Positions 59,150 to 64,000 of a stretch of 64,000 bases of DNA are shown here, one piece after another. Source of the stretch: DASWTL01 sp966250385 (GTDB lineage: Bacteria > Bacteroidota > Bacteroidia > Sphingobacteriales > Sphingobacteriaceae). The notes below the pieces were generated by a model. It was given only the letters and a program-made list of their open reading frames with translations, searched no databases and was not told where the DNA came from. How positions within the stretch are numbered: the first letter of the stretch is position 1; the number at the start of each line of letters is the position of its first letter. Position numbers and translations under genes: made by a program. The stretch spans positions 166,912 to 230,911 of the forward strand of contig CBINHC010000006.1 of NCBI GenBank assembly GCA_966250385.1, written 5' to 3'.

Positions 59150-59190
59150 GAATGTCAGGCCGTACATGGCCGGCCTGACATTCTTTGTCT
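59150..59190 (+). terminator. Terminator of the SDR gene
   Basis: GAATGTCAGGCCG pairs exactly with CGGCCTGACATTC over an 8-base loop, followed by TTTGTCTT. Confidence 0.85.
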
Positions 59191-59285
59191 TCTATTTCTC
59201 GAGTCGCCACTGTGTTCCGGCACCTGCGATTCACTGAATAAATTTTAATTCCAAACTTTTCATCCTTCCCGCGGATTATCATGTC

Positions 59286-60782
59286 ATGGAAAAAACTTCG
59301 GCATGGGTAAGTGATGCGGAACCGGTATCATTTCCGCGGTTAGATGGTGAAACAGAGGCTGATGTGGCCGTCATCGGCGGGGGGATCACCGGGATCACCG
59401 CCGCGTACCTTTTATCCAGAAGCGGGAAGCGGGTGGTGGTTCTGGAAGCGCTCCGGGTAGGCGCCGGATCTACCGGCTACTCCACAGGCAACCTTTATTC
59501 ACCGGTCGGCGGTGAGGGCCTGCACACGATCGGTATGAAGTTCAACGATGCGCGGGTGCAGGAGGTGGTGGAGTCGCGGGGGCTGGCCGTCGATTTCATA
59601 GAACAGACCATCAGTGAGCATGCGATTGCCTGCGAATTCCGGCGGGTACCCTGGAGTTTATTTACTGTTGATGGCCGGAACCGGGACTTCATTGCGAAAG
59701 AACAGGCCGCGGCCGCGAAAGCGGGGCTCCGGGTTTCGCCGGCCGTCTCATTTCCCGGCGGGACGCCGGAGGGATTTTCTGTCCCCGGTCAGGCCCAGTT
59801 TAACCCGTTCAGGTATGTAACAGGCCTTGCCGCCGCGATAAGCAGTGAGAATTGCAGGATCTTTGAGCATACCAGGTTTACCGGAATCGAGGAAGGGGAA
59901 CGCTGTACCGTTCATACCGAGAGCGGTCTGGTACGGGCGGCCCACGTCATTATGGCTACGCACACTCCGAAGGGGATCTATATGGTTCACACGAATCTCG
60001 GGCCATACCGTGAATATGCGGTTGCAGCAAAATTGAAAGGAGGCTATCCGGAGCCGGGGATTTACTGGGAGATGCAGGGAACCGGTCACTACTCCATGCG
60101 TACCTTCGAGACCGCGGAAGGCAAGCTGCTGGTGGTTCTTGGAGAGACGCATAAGGTCGGACAGAAGATCCGGAGCGAGGAATGCTATGACCGGCTGGAG
60201 CTCTTCCTCAGGAAGCGGTTTGAGGTGGACAGCGTGGTTCATAAGTGGTCGGCTCAGCAATATAAACCGTCGGACTCGATTCCCTATATCGGCAAAACGA
60301 CCGGTGATCACCGCACCTATATCGCCACCGGGTTTGCGGCCGACGGTCTTACTTACGGCACGGCAGCTGCGATGATCATCAGCGATTCTATTCTGGGGCG
60401 GGATAATAAGTTCCTGCATACCTATCAGGCGACGCGGCTCACGCCTCTTGCTTCAGCAGAGAAGTTCGTCAAAGAAAATGTCAATGTTGCCTACGAACTG
60501 ATTAAAGACTGGATCAGTAAGGATACAGGCACCTTTGCTGAGGTTAAACCGGGGGAGGGCCGGGTCATGGACGTGGATGGGGGGAAGCATGCCGTGCACC
60601 GGGACCGTAACGGAGGCCTCCATGTCTGCTCGGCAGTCTGTCCGCATATGGGATGTATTGTTCACTGGAATGAGGCCGAAGAGTCCTGGGATTGTCCGTG
60701 TCACGGCAGCCGGTTTGCCAGCGACGGTCAGGTATTGGAAGGCCCTGCGATCAATCCATTAAAGAAAGTGGGACTCCGGTAA
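59286..60782 (+). CDS. FAD-dependent oxidoreductase fused to a C-terminal Rieske [2Fe-2S] domain
   Basis: 498 residues. The N-terminal DAO-type FAD-binding fold has VAVIGGGITGITAAYLLSRSG and VVVLEALRVGAGSTGYSTGN. Around residues 440-490 a Rieske domain follows: CPH with Cys452-His454 and CPCHG with Cys470, Cys472 and His473. Such DadA-Rieske fusions act as amine or amino-acid oxidases in which the cluster passes electrons on. Substrate unknown. It lies alone, convergent with the sigma-factor gene 16 bases away. Confidence 0.92.
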   Translation: MEKTSAWVSDAEPVSFPRLDGETEADVAVIGGGITGITAAYLLSRSGKRVVVLEALRVGAGSTGYSTGNLYSPVGGEGLHTIGMKFNDARVQEVVESRGLAVDFIEQTISEHAIACEFRRVPWSLFTVDGRNRDFIAKEQAAAAKAGLRVSPAVSFPGGTPEGFSVPGQAQFNPFRYVTGLAAAISSENCRIFEHTRFTGIEEGERCTVHTESGLVRAAHVIMATHTPKGIYMVHTNLGPYREYAVAAKLKGGYPEPGIYWEMQGTGHYSMRTFETAEGKLLVVLGETHKVGQKIRSEECYDRLELFLRKRFEVDSVVHKWSAQQYKPSDSIPYIGKTTGDHRTYIATGFAADGLTYGTAAAMIISDSILGRDNKFLHTYQATRLTPLASAEKFVKENVNVAYELIKDWISKDTGTFAEVKPGEGRVMDVDGGKHAVHRDRNGGLHVCSAVCPHMGCIVHWNEAEESWDCPCHGSRFASDGQVLEGPAINPLKKVGLR

Positions 60783-60798
60783 GTCCTTAGTCCTGATC

Positions 60799-61656
60799 TT
60801 AAAGATAGGACTGCAAAGTTCCGTTCCGGGATGAGTTCTTCATCCGCTGAAGTGCCTTGTCCTTAATCTGCCGGACCCTTTCACGGGTGAGACTAAGCTT
60901 CTCTCCAATTTCCTCAAGACTATGGGTATGGTTATCTGCCAGGCCGTAGAACAGCTCCAGTACCTGCCGGTCGCGGTCGGCCAGCTTTGACAGGGATCTG
61001 CGGATTTCAATGGCCAGGGAGTCGTGCATCAGAAGATTGTCCGTTGTAGGATCATTACTATGCATGACATCCAGTAGTGTGCCTTCTTCCCCCTGCTGGA
61101 AAGGCGCATCCACTGAGATCTGACGGCCGGAATTACTTAATGAATCGGCAATCTTTTCAACGGTAGTCTCCAGGCTTTCGGCGAGTTCCTCCGGTGAAGG
61201 TTCCCGTTCAAATTCCTGTTCAAGTTTCGATTGGGCCTTCTTGATCTTGCTGAGCGTTCCAATCTGGTTGAGCGGTAACCGCACAGCTCTTGACTGGTCG
61301 GCAATTGCTGATATGATCGACTGGCGGATCCACCAGACCGCGTAAGATATGAATTTAAAGCCTTTCGTTTCATCGAAACGCCGGGCCGCCTTGATCAGGC
61401 CCAGGTTTCCTTCATTGATCAGATCACCGAGGGTAATGCCCTGGTTCTGGTACTGCTTGGCAACCGAAACGACAAAACGCAGATTGGCCTTGGTCAGTCG
61501 TTCAAGTGCCAGCTGATCGCCTTCTCTGATCTTTTGAGCTAAAATAACCTCCTCCTGAGCCGTTATCAGCTCAACTTTTCCAATTTCTGTCAGATATTTA
61601 TCAAGAGATTGTGTTTCACGATTGGTAATGGATTGGGTTATCTTAAGTTGTCTCAT
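60799..61656 (-). CDS. Primary-type (RpoD/SigA family) RNA polymerase sigma factor
   Basis: 285 residues, no region 1.1, as usual for Bacteroidota. Region 1.2 SLDKYLTEIGKVELIT, region 2 TLGDLINEGNLGLIKAARRFD and FKFISYAVWWIRQSI, and region 4.2 SLEEIGEKLSLTRERVRQIKDKAL are present. The region around SIISAIADQSRAVRLPLNQIGTLSK differs from the pattern I recall for the housekeeping factor of this phylum, so it may be a paralogue. It would recognise promoters like the TTTG/TAnnTTTG elements listed here. Next to a cold-shock gene. Confidence 0.9.
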   Translation of the reverse strand: MRQLKITQSITNRETQSLDKYLTEIGKVELITAQEEVILAQKIREGDQLALERLTKANLRFVVSVAKQYQNQGITLGDLINEGNLGLIKAARRFDETKGFKFISYAVWWIRQSIISAIADQSRAVRLPLNQIGTLSKIKKAQSKLEQEFEREPSPEELAESLETTVEKIADSLSNSGRQISVDAPFQQGEEGTLLDVMHSNDPTTDNLLMHDSLAIEIRRSLSKLADRDRQVLELFYGLADNHTHSLEEIGEKLSLTRERVRQIKDKALQRMKNSSRNGTLQSYL

Positions 61657-61789
61657 ATGATGCTTTCTGCCGTATAGGGTATCGGCTAAATAATAATTTG
61701 AAGGAAACTTGTATTGCTGCCGGTGTGGGGGCAGGTGGGCCTGGATGCGCTCAGGATCGAGCGGCCGTTCATTCCCCTAACGGTAGGAA

Positions 61790-61830
61790 TAAGAAAAATA
61801 AAAAGCATCCCCCGTTGCAGGGGAATGCTT
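61790..61830 (-). terminator. Terminator of the cold-shock gene
   Basis: On the minus strand AAGCATTCCCC pairs with GGGGGATGCTT and is followed by TTTATTTTTC, 20 bases after the stop at 61850. Confidence 0.85.
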
Positions 61831-61849
61831 CACGATCGTTATAGTGGTA

Positions 61850-62041
61850 TTAAACTACTTTTACATTAACCGCGTTTGGTCCTTTACGACCTTGTTCTAC
61901 TTCAAATTCAACGGTATCGTTTTCACGGATACTGTCAATCAGACCTGTAGAATGAACGAAGATTTCGCTGCCGCCATTGCTTGGCACGATAAATCCGAAA
62001 CCTTTAGTTTCATTGAAAAATTTTACTGTTCCTTGTTGCAT
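61850..62041 (-). CDS. Cold-shock domain protein (CspA family)
   Basis: 63 residues, a complete OB-fold cold-shock domain. RNP1 is KGFGFIV and RNP2 IFVHS, with the usual aromatic residues, so it binds single-stranded RNA or DNA and can act as an RNA chaperone. It starts at the ATG ending 62041. A TACCTTTA near-promoter box lies about 16 bases upstream. Its leader contains no long structured 5' region that I can see. Confidence 0.95.
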   Translation of the reverse strand: MQQGTVKFFNETKGFGFIVPSNGGSEIFVHSTGLIDSIRENDTVEFEVEQGRKGPNAVNVKVV

Positions 62042-62124
62042 TATAATAGTATTTTTATAAAGGTACGCTTTTTATATCGTTAATCCTACTAACTGGTGAT
62101 AAAGAGCGCCGGACTTCGATTTTA

Positions 62125-62316
62125 TTAGTTTCGCTTGACTAATTCATCCCTGATAATTGCACATACCTCATATTCCTCAAGCGCAATCTTTTCTTCCAGA
62201 AGAAGTGTTAGTTCCGCTCTCGATCTGGAGATATACTCCAGGGAAGCGACGGTCAGGTGCTCCAGACTCTGGAAGAAACCGTCTGTGCTGTATAAGCCTA
62301 TTGCTGTGGTGTCCAT
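62125..62316 (-). CDS. Small uncharacterised protein with UVR-motif-like C-terminus
   Basis: 63 residues from the ATG at 62316; a GTG start at 62376 would add 20 residues. It is mostly helical, with LEEKIALEEYEVCAIIRDELVKRN near the end, similar to the UVR (UvrB/C-binding) helix of clp adaptors and UvrB. The N-terminal part (IGLYSTDGFFQSLEHLTVASL) has no match I can name. It sits between a cold-shock gene and a lysozyme. Confidence 0.4.
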   Translation of the reverse strand: MDTTAIGLYSTDGFFQSLEHLTVASLEYISRSRAELTLLLEEKIALEEYEVCAIIRDELVKRN

Positions 62317-62547
62317 GTGGTTGTGTACGGCAGAACCAGCCGGATGGTTAGGGTAAATTTCATTAAAATGTGTCACGACCGTTGCCGGCGCCGGTTCCCT
62401 GGCGGGTTGTCAGGAAATTGTCAGAATCTGGTACGCATAAAGGTGTTTTTCAGGTAGTTAGATGTAACCTTGCCGGGAAACGATTCGTATCCATCCATAT
62501 CGGTGCAGTTGAACACCGGCTGAGATAAACGATAAACGCTTTCAATT

Positions 62548-63291
62548 ATGCTTAGAAAAACATTAACGGTCGTGACACTCGTTACAGCGATCTTTCTGTT
62601 CTTTTCACTGCCGATCCCATCGATGGAGAAAACGACAAACGTCTATGCCGAGGTAAATTATGACTATAGTGAAGTGAATGAAACGGATGCCCCCGAGGGT
62701 TTCGAACTGCATGGAATTGACGTGTCCCGCTATCAGCAGCACATTGACTGGGAACAGGTCAGCGACCAGAATCTGGTCGCCTTTGCGTTCATAAAAGCTA
62801 CGGAGGGCGATCATCTGGAGGATTCCTATTTTTCGAGAAACTGGGAACAGACCAAGATTCATGGTATCAGGAGAGGGGCCTATCATTTCTTTCGCCCGGA
62901 AGTGAGCGGCCGGGAACAGGCCATGTTGTATCTGTCCGTTGTTGATTTTGAGGAAGGGGATTTCATACCCGTGCTGGACGTAGAGGTTCTTCCGAAAGGA
63001 CCCAGGGATCAGTGGTACAGGGAGATTGACACCTGGTTGGAAATCGTGGAGAAAGAAACCGGAAGAAAGCCGATCCTTTACAGCAGCCGCTCCTTCTATA
63101 TCGACTATCTGCAGAAGCGGTACGAGGAGAACCCGATCTGGATCGCCAATTATAAGCGGAATGACCTTCCGATGAAAGACTGGCATTTCTGGCAGCACAC
63201 CGAAACTGCTAAGCTCCGGGGGATCGTCGGCAGTGTCGATCATAACGTTTTCAACGGAACGCAAAAAGAACTTGAAGAGCTGTGTTTCTAG
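62548..63291 (+). CDS. GH25 family lysozyme
   Basis: 247 residues with an N-terminal hydrophobic segment (MLRKTLTVVTLVTAIFLFFSLPIP), so exported or membrane-anchored. The GH25 barrel has ELHGIDVSRYQQHIDWEQV, FAFIKATEGDHLEDSYFSRNW, GAYHFFRP and the catalytic region PVLDVEV, with late PIWIANY and WQHTETA. It cleaves the glycan strands of peptidoglycan. It stands alone, followed by a hairpin terminator at 63405. Confidence 0.93.
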   Translation: MLRKTLTVVTLVTAIFLFFSLPIPSMEKTTNVYAEVNYDYSEVNETDAPEGFELHGIDVSRYQQHIDWEQVSDQNLVAFAFIKATEGDHLEDSYFSRNWEQTKIHGIRRGAYHFFRPEVSGREQAMLYLSVVDFEEGDFIPVLDVEVLPKGPRDQWYREIDTWLEIVEKETGRKPILYSSRSFYIDYLQKRYEENPIWIANYKRNDLPMKDWHFWQHTETAKLRGIVGSVDHNVFNGTQKELEELCF

Positions 63292-63404
63292 GCCGTTGCT
63301 GATGAAGCTTCAAAATACTAATTAGGGTTAGTTTTATAAATGGATCGGGTAGTTGCCAAAGGCAGGTGCCCTTTTCATTTTTCCGGACCGTACAAGCACA
63401 GGTT

Positions 63405-63428
63405 TTCCCGCTTACCGGGAACTTTTTT
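63405..63428 (+). terminator. Terminator-like hairpin upstream of the tRNA-Cys array
   Basis: TTCCCG pairs with CGGGAA over a 5-base loop, then CTTTTTT. It lies 113 bases after the lysozyme stop; the rest of the 206-base gap before the array (63292-63497) holds no other recognisable gene or clear -7 promoter box. Confidence 0.7.
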
Positions 63429-63497
63429 CACCACATTTTCTCAATTCGTAAATTCTTCAGACAAAATATCCGGCGTGGCGTTAATAGCAAACAAAAC

Positions 63498-63568
63498 GGT
63501 CGGATGGCTGATAGGAAGGCAAGAGTCCTGCAAGACTTTCCACAGTGGTTCGAATCCACTTCCGACCT
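63498..63568 (+). tRNA. tRNA-Cys-like gene (anticodon GCA), copy 1
   Basis: 71 nt. Seven perfect acceptor pairs (GGTCGGA/TCCGACC), discriminator T, a perfect T-arm (AGTGG-TTCGAAT-CCACT), short D-arm. U and discriminator T with anticodon GCA are CysRS identity elements. The anticodon stem GAGTC/GACTT encloses only six bases (CTGCAA); a normal seven-base loop would break two pairs. No encoded CCA. Confidence 0.7.
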
Positions 63569-63609
63569 CGGCTTAAAGCGTCATGTGACGTTTCTCAAAC
63601 TGTACATAA

Positions 63610-63680
63610 GGTCGGATGGCTGATAGGAAGGCAAAAGTCCTGCAAGACTTTCCACAGTGGTTCGAATCCACTTCCGACCT
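63610..63680 (+). tRNA. tRNA-Cys-like gene (anticodon GCA), copy 2
   Basis: As copy 1, except for A at 63635 in place of G. This turns the outermost G-T pair of the anticodon stem into A-T, so the stem is kept, and the same six-base loop remains. Confidence 0.7.
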
Positions 63681-63721
63681 CGGCTTCACGCGTCGCTTGA
63701 GATTGCTCAAATTGCACACCA

Positions 63722-63792
63722 GGTCGGATGGCTGATAGGAAGGCAAGAGTCCTGCAAGACTTTCCACAGTGGTTCGAATCCACTTCCGACCT
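63722..63792 (+). tRNA. tRNA-Cys-like gene (anticodon GCA), copy 3
   Basis: Identical in sequence to copies 1 and 4: 71 nt, discriminator T, anticodon GCA, six-base anticodon loop or two broken stem pairs. Confidence 0.7.
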
Positions 63793-63833
63793 CGGCTTCA
63801 CGCGTCGCTTGAGATTGCTCAAATTGCACACCA

Positions 63834-63904
63834 GGTCGGATGGCTGATAGGAAGGCAAGAGTCCTGCAAGACTTTCCACAGTGGTTCGAATCCACTTCCG
63901 ACCT
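63834..63904 (+). tRNA. tRNA-Cys-like gene (anticodon GCA), copy 4
   Basis: Identical to copies 1 and 3. The sequence after it (from 63905) differs from the spacers, so the array ends here; the remaining 96 bases to the window end show no recognised feature. Confidence 0.7.
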
Positions 63905-64000
63905 CAACAATGCGCCGGCAGCGGGGCTAGAACAAAAGAGCCGGAGACAGTATCCAGAAAAGTGTGTAAATGGAATTCCGGGCAGGGTGTCAGACTTTAA

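Larger units (their letters stand above)
63498..63904 (+). repeat. Tandem array of four 112-bp units, each a tRNA-Cys-like gene plus spacer
   Basis: Unit starts at 63498, 63610, 63722 and 63834 are exactly 112 bases apart: 71 bases of tRNA and 41 of spacer. The second and third spacers are identical, the first differs at several sites. Copies 1, 3 and 4 are identical; copy 2 has one G-to-A change at 63635. Confidence 0.95.

Noticed and set aside
63498..63904. CRISPR array from the regular repeat spacing
   Set aside because: The repeated unit is a full tRNA fold and the spacers are nearly identical to each other rather than unique, so it is a tandem tRNA array.
63573..63910. Minus-strand ORFs of 64-94 residues across the repeat array
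   Set aside because: They are open only because the tRNA unit repeats in frame; the same peptide recurs and no start signal or family match exists.

Overview
The window comes from a member of the Bacteroidota, probably a chitinophagal or cytophagal environmental bacterium; the genus cannot be settled from the sequence. The signs are a SusC/SusD polysaccharide locus, LytS/LytTR signalling, a DksA-like protein without its zinc cysteines, an OstA-like protein, a short primary-type sigma factor, and many copies of the lineage's own promoter pattern (TTTG, about 19 bases, TAnnTTTG), several of them perfect.

Layout. 1-7.8 kb: end of a PLP enzyme gene, an HD-domain protein, DUF4112 and SIMPL proteins, the ileS-dksA-lspA operon and a DUF5996 protein. 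7.9-14 kb: a TonB-linked receptor divergent from a LytS/LytTR pair, two small membrane proteins, dgkA-recO. 14-19.5 kb: a CvpA-CAP fusion, a Tat-exported two-subunit molybdenum hydroxylase, a MoaC-MoaB fusion and a beta-carbonic anhydrase. 19.6-31.8 kb: two tRNA-Val genes, glutathione peroxidase, a 2OG oxygenase, tilS, an OstA-like protein, rdgB, surA, a MoxR ATPase, an asparaginase and secreted proteins. 31.8-39.8 kb: a mutL-rhomboid-rhomboid-EEP-cysS run, then prfC. 39.8-55.7 kb: a beta-glucan utilisation locus (membrane-spanning LuxR-type regulator, SusC, SusD, PKD glycan-binding lipoprotein, GH16, GH30, GH5-CBM6), followed directly by a seven-haem cytochrome c lipoprotein and an amidohydrolase. 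55.7-63.3 kb: NYN protein, lipoprotein, GNAT, SDR, an FAD-Rieske oxidoreductase, a sigma factor, a cold-shock protein and a GH25 lysozyme. 63.5-63.9 kb: four tRNA-Cys-like genes in an exact 112-bp tandem array.

How the parts work together. The PUL reads as a laminarin or fungal beta-1,3/1,6-glucan system: GH16 for beta-1,3 linkages, GH30 for beta-1,6 linkages, a secreted GH5, and SusCD for uptake. The regulator spans the membrane and carries its own DNA-binding domain. The molybdenum hydroxylase sits next to a cofactor gene. Most other genes are core functions (translation, repair, envelope biogenesis).

Most unusual items: the tandem tRNA-Cys-like array, whose anticodon arm cannot form a normal five-pair stem and seven-base loop together; an isoleucyl-tRNA synthetase whose HIGH signature is rearranged to GIHH; genes whose promoter -7 boxes lie 3-5 bases from the start codon (likely leaderless mRNAs); a CvpA-CAP fusion; and the seven-haem lipoprotein attached to the glucan locus.
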